Origin: Ohtaekwangia sp.
GTDB taxonomy: Bacteria > Bacteroidota > Bacteroidia > Cytophagales > Cyclobacteriaceae
NCBI GenBank assembly: GCA_021155195.1
Contig: JAJNPV010000046.1
Coordinates: 194,673 to 258,672, forward strand
DNA: 64,000 nt
Direction of reading: 5' to 3'
Shown here: positions 51,624 to 61,319 of the stretch, piece by piece
How the letters are laid out: every line of letters starts with the position of its first letter
Numbering within the stretch: the first letter of the stretch is position 1
Notes under the pieces: generated by a model
What the model saw: only the letters and a program-made list of their open reading frames with translations
Database searches by the model: none
Told to the model about the DNA's origin: nothing
Made by a program: the position numbers and the translations under genes

Positions 51624-53270
51624 TTAATTTTGATCCGATCCGCCCAAATTCGGATTGGCATTGATCTCTGCTTGCGGTATTTTGAAAATCCAATCATTAT
51701 TCAGAGAAGGCTTTTCTACTTGATAGGCATTCTGATATAGTACTTGTGAAGCGCCTGAACCACCATCTGCTGCGTGATCAATTCCCTCATCCCAACGGAT
51801 ATGATCCGTATATCCAAATCCTTCACCCCAAAGCTCTACCCTGCGTTGAAACTTAATCTCATCCATCAGCAACTGCTGCGTATTGTAAATGGTCTCATCA
51901 AAACCAGTATCCCGCGTATCTACCAAGGCAGCAAGTGCAGTTTGTGCCGGACCAATATTTCCCTGCATGGCTTCGGCTTCTGCCTCTATCAGATACATCT
52001 CAGCACTGCGCATATAAATTATATCGTCCGGCTCAATTGTGCCAGGAAGTTGCTGTAGGTGTTTAACACTCATATAGGGATGTAGGTTGTGGCCTGATGT
52101 GATTCCATATTGTGCTTTAATAGAAGCGATAGCCGCATTCCATTCCACCGTGGTAGGATACAATGGGTTCGTATTGTTTGCAAAACCACCTTTACCATTG
52201 GCAGCCGAGTTATTCGTGTTGGGAGCATCCGGAAGAAAAGCTTTGCTTCTGAAGTCGGTAGCAGGAATGGCATCAACTATTCTACGATCAGCGATTTTCG
52301 GATTAGAACGATTCTGGCTACCATTAAACGTATTGCAAATCAAATAAAAATAAGAGCGAAAGAATGTTGTCTCAGTGGTTATTACATTGCTTCCCCAAAT
52401 CACTTCGGAAAGTGAATTGGAATTAAATCCGGAGAGCCAGTCGGCCTCGTTCATCAATGGAAAGCCTGCTCTTGCTGCAACTGCAGATGAAGCGGCTTGC
52501 GCCCAATCTCCTTTTGACAATGCCCAACGAGCTTTTAATCCATGAGCAACATTTTCATTCAATTGACTTTTAGCTGAGGCGCCACTCCCAGTCCTACCTG
52601 TACCGGTGGCAAATGCTGTAATTGCGGCATCCAAATCTAATCCTATCTGATCATAAATTTCCTGCACAGTCGACCTTGGCTTGCTTGTGTAAGGAGGCTC
52701 CGTAGCAAATAGTAAAGGAACTCCTGGATCTGAGGAGGGATTACCAATCAGGTAACCACGCGCGAAATGCTGAACCAATGATAGGTAAGCGAAAGCCCTG
52801 TAGGTATATGCCTGACCCAGAATTTCCTGAACTTCCGGTCCAACAAAATCGCTTTCTGCTATACCATTAATTAACAGGTTTGCATGTAAAATGATATTAT
52901 ACCGGTGATACCACATGATCTCATTACTGAGTGAAGTAGGGACAGTATGATGATTCCACTGCATATTATCCCGCCAACCTAAATTATTGGCATTTGCAGA
53001 GTGAATAATTCCTCCAGTCAAATTATCGCCTTGAGGTACAAACCAGTGGTCGTTGGCTATGTTGGTATTGCCCCCCGGAAATATAGTTTGTGATTGGGAA
53101 AACATACCTCTGTGAATACCATTCAGTACCAGTTGCATATTTTCTACACTAGCTAATGCAGCATTGGCAGAAATTGCATTGGTTGGCGTACGCGTAAGAA
53201 ATTCATCCTGACATGAAGTAACTGCCAGCATGAAAATCACCAAAATAGAAGTTATTGATTTATATGACAT
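51624..53270 (-). CDS. SusD/RagB-family nutrient-binding lipoprotein
   Basis: A 548-aa surface lipoprotein. The signal (SITSILVIFMLAVTSC) ends in a lipobox; the mature part begins QDEFLTRTPTNAIS, standard SusD. TPR-like helices (AYTYRAFAYLSLVQHFARGYL) and the C-terminal RVELWGEGFGYTDHIRW and EINANPNLG are family hallmarks. SusD acts as the lid over the SusC channel, capturing an oligosaccharide or peptide at the outer-membrane surface. It lies 18 bp downstream of the SusC gene. The cargo is unknown because no enzyme gene is present. Confidence 0.95.
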   Translation of the reverse strand: MSYKSITSILVIFMLAVTSCQDEFLTRTPTNAISANAALASVENMQLVLNGIHRGMFSQSQTIFPGGNTNIANDHWFVPQGDNLTGGIIHSANANNLGWRDNMQWNHHTVPTSLSNEIMWYHRYNIILHANLLINGIAESDFVGPEVQEILGQAYTYRAFAYLSLVQHFARGYLIGNPSSDPGVPLLFATEPPYTSKPRSTVQEIYDQIGLDLDAAITAFATGTGRTGSGASAKSQLNENVAHGLKARWALSKGDWAQAASSAVAARAGFPLMNEADWLSGFNSNSLSEVIWGSNVITTETTFFRSYFYLICNTFNGSQNRSNPKIADRRIVDAIPATDFRSKAFLPDAPNTNNSAANGKGGFANNTNPLYPTTVEWNAAIASIKAQYGITSGHNLHPYMSVKHLQQLPGTIEPDDIIYMRSAEMYLIEAEAEAMQGNIGPAQTALAALVDTRDTGFDETIYNTQQLLMDEIKFQRRVELWGEGFGYTDHIRWDEGIDHAADGGSGASQVLYQNAYQVEKPSLNNDWIFKIPQAEINANPNLGGSDQN

Positions 53271-53288
53271 GATTAATGTTTTAAAGTT

Positions 53289-56200
53289 CTAGAATGATAA
53301 ATTCAAACCAAGTGAGAAAATCCGACCAGGAACGAAATCATTTCCACTACCTGTACCCGCCAAATTGAATTGTGGGTCTAAACCAACACGCTTACTTTTA
53401 AGAAATAAATTCTCACCAGTAACAGATACTCTTAAACTCGCCAGGCCTAATTTATCGAGCATAGCTGGACTAAAATTGTACCCGAGGTTAAGATTACGAA
53501 GTGCCCAGAATGATGCATCGGTGATAAATCTGCTGGATTGTGTTTGCACCAACGTTTGATCTCCATTTTCCAACCTTGGAACATCGGTAATATCACCCGG
53601 TTGTCTCCAGGCATTTAGAATATCTGGATGCCATGAACGTCCGTAGTTTCCTGCGTGCATCATACCGGAATAACCATTATCTAAAACCTTACCTCCTATT
53701 CCATAGGTTATCAATAGGTTAAGATCAAACCCTTTATAGCGCAACCTATTGCTAACCGAACCGATTAAATCCGGTACGGAAGAGGCTCCAACATAACCTC
53801 TTTGTGTAGTAGACCAATCATTTGTTGTCAGTTGTTCACCATCTCCACCAAGCACTGGCTCCCCGTCAGTATCATATTGATAATACAATTGATCTCCGGT
53901 TGCAGGATCAACGCCAGCCGTTTCATATAAGAAGAAGTCAAATCGGGAACGACCTTCTGCCCACCGCTTACTTCCATTAATAAACGGTGTGGGCAAACTG
54001 GTAATCTCATTTTTCAATGTCGTAGCTAATACCGTCATGTCCCATTTAAAAGCGCCTTTGTTAAGCAGGTGTCCCGTTAATCCCAACTCGATTCCGGAAT
54101 TGTACATATCCGCGACATTATCAACAAGTTCATTTAGGCCATTGCTTGGTGCAATGGGAACTGAAAACAACAACTCGGTGGAATTCCGTTTATAGTATTC
54201 AATAGATCCCTCCAGAAAGTTTTTAAACAAGCCAAATTCCAGGGCTACATCATAACTTTCACTTGTCTCCCACTGCAATGCTGCATTACCAAGAGAAGTA
54301 AACAAAATTGCAGGTTGGTTTGCATTTTGGGTAATCGTAAATAGTGGTTGTGATAAATACCACTCACGGTTCCCTAAATTATCATTTCCTACCTGACCAA
54401 ATGTGGCCCGAAGTTTCAATTGATTGATCCAATCTATGTTTGAGATAAATGCCTCCTGATCTAATCTCCAGGCAGCACCAAGGGAATAAAAATTACCCCA
54501 TCTTCTTTCAGATTCGAAGGAAGAAGATCCGTCACGTCTAACGGAAGCGCTTAAAAAGTATTTGCCGTTATAATCATAATTCGCTCGTAAGAAGTATCCC
54601 TCAAGTGCCCTGTCGAACGTAAAGCCATCCAGATCTATAATTGTTGAGAAGTTTGCAAATTCGTAAATCCCACTTGCAGTCTGAGTTGTTTTCAAACCAC
54701 TCATTTCTGAATCTGTAATTTCGTAACTCTCGTGTCCGGCTGTAAGATCAATACCGTGACTACCAAAAGTTTTAGAGTAGGTTAGTATCTGATTAAATGT
54801 TTGCGTTTTAACACGTCTTCTTTCCTGGTTTATGCGGCCTACGGGTTGCGCATCGCCAATAACCGGGTTTTCATAACTATTGTCAAAGTAATCAACGAAA
54901 TCTGCACCATAATTCATTCTAAAGTTAAGTCCGTCAATGATTTTTAAATCGCCAAAGAATCTAATCCCGTACGTATTGTCCTCACTTAAATCCTTATTTA
55001 AGGTCAGCTCTTGAATGGCATGTCTTCCCACATTGATTGGCCTTGTACCAATATTATTGGCCGGAAATCCTTCTCCGTTGTCCCAAACAGGATTGCCCGC
55101 TGCATCTCGTACAATATTTCCCTGAAGATCATTAACATAAACCGGATAAATAGAACCCATACTTTGTGAAAAGCCAAATGGATTAACAATACTGCCTGAA
55201 CCTCCCGAAGTTGGTCCGTTGATTTCAGTGAGTGCAATATTCGCGCTACCTCCAAATTTAAGGCGATCGTTTGCCTGAAACTCAGCATTAAGCCTGGTAG
55301 TAAGACGTTTAAACCCTGACGTAATCACGAAACTTTCATCATCCAGGTATGATGTTGATAAAAAGACAGAGTGGTTCTCTCCGCCTCCGGAAATGTTTAC
55401 ATTATAATTCTGTCTAAGTCCGGTTTGTTGCATCTCGTCAAACCAGTCTAAACTTTTGTATATCACCTGAGCGTTTGGATTCAAACGGCCATCCGTGCCC
55501 ACAATTTGGTCATTGGGAACATTAAACGGATTGTAGGCCAACTGATTGTAAATATTCTGAGTTGCAAAATTCGGATCTCCACCAGCCGCGCTGGTGTTCC
55601 GGAGTGCTTCCCACATGCCTTCATAATACTGACCAGGCGATACTTGATCATAAACCGGAACACTTCGATTTACCATACCAAATTGAGATGAAGCACTCAC
55701 CTTTATTCCGCCCTTCTTACCTTTTTTTGTTGTTATCATGACTACTCCATTGGCAGCTCTCGATCCATACAGAGCAGTTGAAGCAGCATCTTTTAGCACT
55801 GTAAAAGATTCGATGTCTTCCTGGTTTAGCGTATTGAGGGGAGCATTATACTGAACACCATCAACAATGTACAGCGGATCAGTCGCACCATTCAACGTAC
55901 CTACACCTCTGATTACTATCCCAGGAGAGCTTCCCGGACCTGTTGGAGTGGTGAATTGTACACCGGTTACGTTTCCTTCAAGAGCTGAAATTGGTGAAGT
56001 CAAATTTCTAGTCAACAGTTGTTCGGAACCTACAACACCTGCCGAACCAGTGAAGGCCTCTTTTGTTGTCGTTCCATAGGCGGTAACTATAACTTCCTGC
56101 AATTGCTGGGCATCAGTTTCCATAATAACATTAATCACGGATCGGTTTTCAGTGGACTCGATTACCTGTGCAAAACCGATAAAGCTAAAAATTAACGTAC

Positions 56201-56405
56201 CTCCACTTTGCGGGACTGAAATTTGGTAATTACCATTACTGTTTGTAACGGTTCCGTTTGTCGTGCCCTGAATTATAACATTCACTCCGGGTAACGGCTC
56301 GCCATCTTCTTTCGAAGTTACTTTTCCGGCTACAACACGGTCTTGAGCCATTACCGTAGCTGCCAGAAAAAGTAGTGCACAAAATAATAGTACATGTTTT
56401 TTCAT
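53289..56405 (-). CDS. SusC/RagA-family TonB-dependent transporter
   Basis: A 1038-aa outer-membrane TonB-dependent transporter. Order: signal peptide (ending VMAQ), a carboxypeptidase-regulatory-like domain (PLPGVNVIIQGTTNGTVT), the plug with LYGSRAANGVVMITTKKGK, then the barrel, ending in GRIFSLGLNLSF with the C-terminal aromatic. Energised by TonB-ExbBD from elsewhere, it imports what SusD captures. The SusC-SusD order and 18-bp spacing are standard. No linked glycosidase, peptidase or sigma/anti-sigma pair is seen, so the substrate cannot be inferred. Confidence 0.96.
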   Translation of the reverse strand: MKKHVLLFCALLFLAATVMAQDRVVAGKVTSKEDGEPLPGVNVIIQGTTNGTVTNSNGNYQISVPQSGGTLIFSFIGFAQVIESTENRSVINVIMETDAQQLQEVIVTAYGTTTKEAFTGSAGVVGSEQLLTRNLTSPISALEGNVTGVQFTTPTGPGSSPGIVIRGVGTLNGATDPLYIVDGVQYNAPLNTLNQEDIESFTVLKDAASTALYGSRAANGVVMITTKKGKKGGIKVSASSQFGMVNRSVPVYDQVSPGQYYEGMWEALRNTSAAGGDPNFATQNIYNQLAYNPFNVPNDQIVGTDGRLNPNAQVIYKSLDWFDEMQQTGLRQNYNVNISGGGENHSVFLSTSYLDDESFVITSGFKRLTTRLNAEFQANDRLKFGGSANIALTEINGPTSGGSGSIVNPFGFSQSMGSIYPVYVNDLQGNIVRDAAGNPVWDNGEGFPANNIGTRPINVGRHAIQELTLNKDLSEDNTYGIRFFGDLKIIDGLNFRMNYGADFVDYFDNSYENPVIGDAQPVGRINQERRRVKTQTFNQILTYSKTFGSHGIDLTAGHESYEITDSEMSGLKTTQTASGIYEFANFSTIIDLDGFTFDRALEGYFLRANYDYNGKYFLSASVRRDGSSSFESERRWGNFYSLGAAWRLDQEAFISNIDWINQLKLRATFGQVGNDNLGNREWYLSQPLFTITQNANQPAILFTSLGNAALQWETSESYDVALEFGLFKNFLEGSIEYYKRNSTELLFSVPIAPSNGLNELVDNVADMYNSGIELGLTGHLLNKGAFKWDMTVLATTLKNEITSLPTPFINGSKRWAEGRSRFDFFLYETAGVDPATGDQLYYQYDTDGEPVLGGDGEQLTTNDWSTTQRGYVGASSVPDLIGSVSNRLRYKGFDLNLLITYGIGGKVLDNGYSGMMHAGNYGRSWHPDILNAWRQPGDITDVPRLENGDQTLVQTQSSRFITDASFWALRNLNLGYNFSPAMLDKLGLASLRVSVTGENLFLKSKRVGLDPQFNLAGTGSGNDFVPGRIFSLGLNLSF

Positions 56406-56641
56406 ACTGCATCGTTTAAGTTGATTAAATCATGATTCTCATAATTTTTGGAAAATTAGAATGTTTTAAGAACAGAGAAGAAACTATGCTATGAGCATTA
56501 TTAATCATGATTATTAGTTATTTTCATGAGAGGAACTACATGCAAGATTTTTGCTTTTATAGTCAAGATGGTCAGGAGGTACTGTGATTGGCGAACCAGT
56601 TGATGATGATGGAGTGCTAAAAAGCTTTGTGTTTAAGATTC

Positions 56642-56747
56642 GATGCAGACTTGTGATTGCCTGATGTGAACGTGTGATGGTATTGGTGCTCCGTGTGATT
56701 GGCTGATGCTGACTTGTAATTGGTTGGTGCGAGGTTGAGATGGGTAT
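56642..56747. repeat. Second copy of the 21-bp array
   Basis: Five units of 21, 22, 20, 21 and 22 bp in class order III-I-II-III-I, matching the 36031 array unit by unit (for example GGTGCTCCGTGTGATTGGCT for class II). A diverged approach, AGGTACTGTGATTGGCG, begins at 56575. It lies in the 495-bp gap between SusC and the LysM gene, where no gene was found. Confidence 0.75.
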
Positions 56748-56900
56748 GGTGCGAGACTCTTTGAGAGTGTTGAATAAACTGTGTCAAGGAAAGGTTAGGA
56801 CACTTAACTTGATAGTATGTTTGGGGAAAAGCACGAAGAAGGACAAAGAAGAAAGAAAGGTGAACATTATGTGTAGGAGTCTCCTCACATTTGGATTCTA

Positions 56901-57131
56901 TCAAGGAATAATAATCTGTTGACCCCAATAGATTTTTTTTGGATCGGTGATTACGCCATAATTAGCATTATAAATTCTCTCCCATTCGGAAGCATCTCCA
57001 TAATATTTTTTAGCAAGATTCTGAAGGCTGTCCCCTCTTTTAACGGTATGGTTCAGGATACTAGTTGAAATCTCAGAACGATAGTTTTTTACCACGGTTT
57101 TTTTTGTTTTGAAGAAATCAAATAGAGCCAT
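56901..57131 (-). CDS. Small LysM-domain protein
   Basis: A 76-aa protein consisting of a short lysine-rich N-terminus (MALFDFFKTKKTVVKN) and one LysM domain: LNHTVKRGDSLQNLAKKYYG, then WERIYNAN and the final YWGQQIIIP. LysM binds N-acetylglucosamine chains such as peptidoglycan. The layout recalls the LysM half of YgaU/Kbp without its BON domain. There is no signal peptide, so it is probably cytosolic or delivered by another route. Single gene. Confidence 0.85.
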   Translation of the reverse strand: MALFDFFKTKKTVVKNYRSEISTSILNHTVKRGDSLQNLAKKYYGDASEWERIYNANYGVITDPKKIYWGQQIIIP

Positions 57132-57341
57132 GGCAGGTGTGGTTTAGAATTTGTTTACTACTCGCAAGCACTCTAAAACAATGCCATGGCAGGTTAGGCA
57201 CTAATGCCCATTAAATAGCATGCGATATGGGTATGCATCTCTACAGATGAGGAATTACTGACTGCCGAGACGCTGGAAGTTATCGTTCCCAAATCATTAC
57301 CGGAATCTTCAGGTACGTGAATTCACAAATTGCTATTAATC

Positions 57342-57372
57342 CGCAGAGCCCCCCTGGCGGGGAGCCTCTGCG
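57342..57372. repeat. REP-like hairpin
   Basis: CGCAGAG / CTCTGCG with an inner CCCC / GGGG pairing. Style resembles the RAYT-associated REPs, but the stem sequence differs. It is the only structure seen in the gap 57132-57445. Confidence 0.5.
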
Positions 57373-57445
57373 TGGAAATGAAGTTGGGAATGGTCCGGGG
57401 GGGTACCAGCTCATCCTAACACTATGGCAAAATCAAGATAGAGCC

Positions 57446-58525
57446 TCAGCAGCCAGCCATTACGGCTACTGCGTACAGCACGTTGTTGGAAACATAAAGC
57501 TTAAACACTCTTCGATTATCTTTGTAAGCAACAAGATTCTTGGTTGCATCCGAGAGCTTAAATGCATTGTCGACACTGGCATGAACACGTTGCCAGGTTT
57601 TACCCAAATCCGAGGACCGGAAAATTCCATCCGGATGACCCACGAATAAATCGTTACCCACTTGTTTAACAGACGAAATGTTCATAGATGGTTCAAGTCC
57701 GTCATCAATCACTTTCCAGGTTTTTCCTTCATCAAATGAAACGTGTATCCTTCTGGATTTGGTTTTTGCATGGTACGCGATCGCAGCAAATCCACCCTCG
57801 ATACGTTCAATAGCAATGCCCACTCCTCCCTCGTTGATTACCCAATCCCAGTGTTCACCCATATCGGTTGAACGCATGATCCCTTGTACACCGGTTGCCA
57901 ACAGAACTCCTGCCGATTCTACCACATCTCCCACCCAACCTTTTTGCACCAGCTTCCAGGTTCGTGCTTTGTCGGTTGATTTGGAAAAACTCTTACCTGT
58001 ACTTCTGAATACCGATCCATCAGACGCTTCAAAAATAGTTGCTACCTCATGCAATTCGAGATTTGTAGATTTGAGACTTGTATATATCGGCAACCAGTCC
58101 TGATTTCTTTCGGGATCTGATGCGGACTTCTTTTGATAAATATGTCCATCATAACTGTAGGCTATCACTCCAGATCGATTGAAAGCAATCGAAGTACTTC
58201 GTTGATCAGGAATATTCTCTATTTCCCAAACAGGAGTTTTAAGATCACTGGTACTGCGATACAGTACTCCGTTCGTGCGCACATAGATTTCGGATGCCCC
58301 CGCAAAAAAACCTTCAGGCCGTTTTGGTTCTGGTAAACTACGGCTAATGTCTTGCCATGTCTGGCCGCCATCTCTTGATTGGAGAATGAGGTTGGTGGCG
58401 TCTGGTTCAACATCTTTTGTGACCACCATGTCAAAGCCTGATGGAGATAAGGATGATTCGAATGCTGGATTTGCTGTAGAGACAACCAGCACACAATACA
58501 AAAAAGTGAGGTGTAGGAAATGCAT
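57446..58525 (-). CDS. Secreted BNR/VPS10-like repeat protein
   Basis: A 359-aa protein with a signal peptide (MHFLHLTFLYCVLVVSTANP) and repeated BNR-type Asp-box motifs S-x-D-x-G-x-x-W: SRDGGQTWQ, STDKARTWK, STDMGEHWD, SFDEGKTWK, SSDLGKTWQ. This pattern builds a beta-propeller of the sialidase/VPS10 type, but no sialidase catalytic residues (RIP motif) were seen, so binding or photosystem-assembly-like function is more likely than hydrolysis. The last 10 residues (YAVAVMAGC) are unusual. It is followed by the LysM gene at a distance. Confidence 0.8.
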   Translation of the reverse strand: MHFLHLTFLYCVLVVSTANPAFESSLSPSGFDMVVTKDVEPDATNLILQSRDGGQTWQDISRSLPEPKRPEGFFAGASEIYVRTNGVLYRSTSDLKTPVWEIENIPDQRSTSIAFNRSGVIAYSYDGHIYQKKSASDPERNQDWLPIYTSLKSTNLELHEVATIFEASDGSVFRSTGKSFSKSTDKARTWKLVQKGWVGDVVESAGVLLATGVQGIMRSTDMGEHWDWVINEGGVGIAIERIEGGFAAIAYHAKTKSRRIHVSFDEGKTWKVIDDGLEPSMNISSVKQVGNDLFVGHPDGIFRSSDLGKTWQRVHASVDNAFKLSDATKNLVAYKDNRRVFKLYVSNNVLYAVAVMAGC

Positions 58526-58569
58526 ACTAATTTATTTTAAGTGAACTAATACATCATGATTAAAAGCAT

Positions 58570-59220
58570 TTATTTTTCGGCTACGATTTTCATTTCAAAT
58601 TCAATGGTATCTGAAATCGCTTCATCGGCTAAGTTATCAAAGAACTTTCCTGACTGATAACGGACATCCCACCTTGTGCGGTCGATGGTTAATTTGCCAC
58701 TCGCATTAACAGCACCATCCTTCACTTCCATTTTGGCAGGAAAAGTAACTTCATGGGTGATGCCCTTAATGGTCAGGTTTCCTGTGATGTTTATGGTTTC
58801 ACCCTCGCCTGTAGCAACCTTTGTAATTGCGAACGTAGCGCTCGGGAATTTTTTAACATCAAAAAAATCAGGTGATTGTAAGTGTTCAATCAGGTTATTG
58901 TCACTCCTACGGTGTTCATCGGCAATCGTATTCATATCGACTTCAACTGAACCACCCACCAGCAAACCTTTTTCAATTATCAACTCACCTTTTGTGATCG
59001 TGACATACCCATTATGACCACCTTTACCGGCAAAGGCCATTGAACATTTCCAAGTGAGCACACTTTCTTTGGTATCGATACTATATTTTTCATTGATAAC
59101 AGGCGTTGAGAATACAACGCTTGTCGAGGTAGTGTTTTCATGTTTTATTTCAGGTACGCGGTAAGCAGAGAACAAAGGAGTAATAATTAACAGTAAATAA
59201 GCGAGTGAAATTTTGTTCAT
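58570..59220 (-). CDS. YceI-family periplasmic protein
   Basis: A 216-aa protein with a signal peptide (MNKISLAYLLLIITPLFSA) and a YceI lipocalin-like fold: VLTWKCSMAFAGKGGHNGYV, then VDMNTIADEHRRSDNNLIEHL and SPDFFDVKKFPSATFAITKV, GNLTIKGITHEVTFPA, and SGKLTIDRTRWDVRYQSGKF. These phrases are diagnostic. YceI proteins bind polyisoprenoid-type lipids in the periplasm. It is divergent from the membrane-anchored regulator at 59390, 170 bp away, which is the likeliest controller of its transcription. Confidence 0.92.
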   Translation of the reverse strand: MNKISLAYLLLIITPLFSAYRVPEIKHENTTSTSVVFSTPVINEKYSIDTKESVLTWKCSMAFAGKGGHNGYVTITKGELIIEKGLLVGGSVEVDMNTIADEHRRSDNNLIEHLQSPDFFDVKKFPSATFAITKVATGEGETINITGNLTIKGITHEVTFPAKMEVKDGAVNASGKLTIDRTRWDVRYQSGKFFDNLADEAISDTIEFEMKIVAEK

Positions 59221-59389
59221 ACAGAGAATTGTTAATGATTTCTTAAAAAAGTTTCGTAAGTAAAAATTGTTCTAACTTCACATTCAAACATACGCAGCAG
59301 TGTTGCCGCGGATTGTAAATGAATTGTAAAAAGAAATGTAAATGCGTGTAAATTCTTCTTTTACCAACTTTCTCAAAAATCAGTTGATA

Positions 59390-60457
59390 ATGAGGTCTGG
59401 CAGGCCGATTGCTATCGGGATCATAATGCTTGCCATTTTTTTTATAGCTTCCTCTTTCACAAAACATTCCGACCGCGACATCCTGCAGGCAAAACAGGCG
59501 AACCTTATCGTTCGGGAGATTGGCCATCGATTGTTGTTGCAGGCGGGTGATTACACTTCGCGGGTGCTGCCGGTTACTGAAATTAAAGAAGGCACGTTTC
59601 TGCTCGCGTTTGAAAATGAATTTGTTTTTAATCACGACTCGCTTATGGTGCTTACGCAGAGGCTGCTTACCGAAACTCAGTTCCCTTCCGGCTATACGGT
59701 TACTGTACATGAATGCGTGAATGCAGACATCGTTTATGGCTTTCAGATAAATAGCACCACACCAAACGTTTTACCTTGTTCAGGCAGGAGTCAACCCCGA
59801 GGTTGTTACACCATCGAAATTGCCCTGACCGATTTATATAAAGACGAACTGAAGAAAGTCATCACCAAACAGCAGACTGATGAACTTATATCATCTAGCA
59901 TTGATACGGAAGCCAATCCGAAACATGAAGAACTCAACACACATAGCATGGATATCCTAGAAGTCAACCCAACGCCAGAAGAAGTTAAAACAGCAACCTT
60001 CGACTATCCATTCATCAATCTGGTTTATGGCAGCGGCCTGTTGGTGTTGTTGGGAGTTGCCTTTTTGATTGGGCGTTTTGGTAAAAGTTTAGTGCCAGTT
60101 GTCGTAAACAATCAAAATCACACAATCACAAAGCAGTTTATTCCCGAATTGCCTGTGCTGGGAAAATTTTTATTTGATGTGAAGGATCAGCGTTTGTTGT
60201 TGGGGACTGAAGTGATTAATCTCACCGACAAAGAATGCAAGGTTCTTGAGTTGCTCAACAATCATTTCGGTGAACTGATTGCCCGCGAAACGTTAATGCA
60301 CAAAATCTGGATCAGCGAAGGAGTGATCACCGGTCGCAGCCTGGATATGTTTGTATCGAAACTTCGAAAGAAATTAAGTGGCGATCCCGATCTAAGAATT
60401 ACGAATGTTCATGGGAAGGGCTATAAGTTGGAGATACAAGGAGTTCAAAGTTTATAA
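59390..60457 (+). CDS. Membrane-anchored winged-helix regulator
   Basis: A 355-aa protein with an unusual layout. An N-terminal membrane helix (PIAIGIIMLAIFFIASSF) leads to a presumably periplasmic sensor region of about 190 residues (IGHRLLLQAGDYTSRVLPV is its hallmark); a second membrane helix (NLVYGSGLLVLLGVAFLIG) is at about 225; and the C-terminal 100 residues are an OmpR/PhoB-type winged helix (ELIARETLMHKIW... LDMFVSKLRKKLSGDPDL... VHGKGYKL). It is a ToxR/CadC-like one-component system. The ATG at 59390 is preferred over 59342. It is divergent from YceI, probably its target. Confidence 0.85.
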   Translation: MRSGRPIAIGIIMLAIFFIASSFTKHSDRDILQAKQANLIVREIGHRLLLQAGDYTSRVLPVTEIKEGTFLLAFENEFVFNHDSLMVLTQRLLTETQFPSGYTVTVHECVNADIVYGFQINSTTPNVLPCSGRSQPRGCYTIEIALTDLYKDELKKVITKQQTDELISSSIDTEANPKHEELNTHSMDILEVNPTPEEVKTATFDYPFINLVYGSGLLVLLGVAFLIGRFGKSLVPVVVNNQNHTITKQFIPELPVLGKFLFDVKDQRLLLGTEVINLTDKECKVLELLNNHFGELIARETLMHKIWISEGVITGRSLDMFVSKLRKKLSGDPDLRITNVHGKGYKLEIQGVQSL

Positions 60458-60504
60458 TCATAGATGTTCTGTCAGATTGCAAAAGGGAATTTTAAATCCT
60501 TGTA

Positions 60505-60888
60505 TTATTTCCTAAGTCTTTTGTGATGATAGATGTACGACAATGTACCGAGTACATATGGGATCAGCATGATCAGCATTAAAGGATTAAAACCACCTAC
60601 CATAAGTCCGGAATACACCGCTCCTGTTAAGTCGAAAAAAAATCCGGCATAAGCCCATTCTTTTATTCGAGGAAAGCCCGGCACCAGCAAGGCAATAATC
60701 CCCAGTAGTTTGGCTACACCAATTGCAGGCAACATATAAAGCGGATACCCTAGTTGATTAAAAACCTCAACCCACTCCGGTGCAGAAAGAATATTAGGAA
60801 TGGTTGACGTTAGCATGAACGCAGCAAAGAGTGCAGTAAAAACCCAGAACAAAATGGTGTTTCGCTTTGAAGTTGTTGGTTGTGTCAT
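60505..60888 (-). CDS. DoxX-like membrane protein
   Basis: A 127-aa protein with four membrane helices in DoxX arrangement (LFWVFTALFAAFMLTSTIP; YMLPAIGVAKLLGIIALLVP; WAYAGFFFDLTGAVYSGLM; LMLIMLIPYVLGTLSYI). DoxX-like proteins are thought to interact with quinol-reducing or detoxifying partners, but most are uncharacterised. The ATG at 60888 is used (MTQPTTSKRN) because the longer start at 60921 adds an unlikely extension. It converges with the regulator gene. Confidence 0.82.
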   Translation of the reverse strand: MTQPTTSKRNTILFWVFTALFAAFMLTSTIPNILSAPEWVEVFNQLGYPLYMLPAIGVAKLLGIIALLVPGFPRIKEWAYAGFFFDLTGAVYSGLMVGGFNPLMLIMLIPYVLGTLSYIYHHKRLRK

Positions 60889-60950
60889 AATGTGATTCAA
60901 TTGAATACTCAAATAACTCAATTTTCATCAAGAAGAAAAGAATTAAACAT

Positions 60951-61014
60951 TAGATCGATCGGAAATCGATACTATTAAAAAGTTGACAATCACTAACGCT
61001 AACATCGACAGCAT
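60951..61014. repeat. Dispersed hairpin repeat, copy E (diverged)
   Basis: TAGATCGATCGGAAATCGAT followed by GTTGACAATCACTAACGCTA and CATCGACAGCA, aligning with copies A-C at lower identity. The rest of the gap to 61319 shows no gene. Confidence 0.45.
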
Positions 61015-61319
61015 GAGGATAACTATGTGCTTTTGTGTGGAGATAATACCTCGTTTTAAGATTTGCCCATTTCAATGCGATAAGAATTTTGCGTAACCTG
61101 CTCACGTTAGTCGTGTCTGTTTATACGCGTTAATCACCCAGCAAAATGCTATTGGAAGCATATTCGCTCGATTAGCATTAGAATGCCCCTACTTATTCTA
61201 GTGCAGCTACTCGCGGATGATCCCATTCTAACGACTCAATTTAATTTCAAAATATTGGGATAGAGAATTGCTATACTCGTTTTGCTACGATGTAGCGTTC
61301 ACTAAAACTCAAAACAATT

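Noticed and set aside
50567..53270. LysR as dedicated regulator of the SusCD pair
   Set aside because: The genes converge across a terminator, so no shared promoter region exists; SusCD regulators in this phylum are usually sigma/anti-sigma or hybrid two-component systems.
57229..57318. Plus-strand peptide EELLTAETLEVIVPKSLPES in the gap before the BNR gene
   Set aside because: Short, no start codon context, no recognised family.
57317..57649. 110-aa plus-strand ORF
   Set aside because: It runs over a REP-like hairpin and antisense into the BNR-repeat gene; composition is not protein-like.
57446..58525. Sialidase
   Set aside because: Asp-boxes are clear, but no RIP motif or catalytic Tyr/Glu pair could be found.
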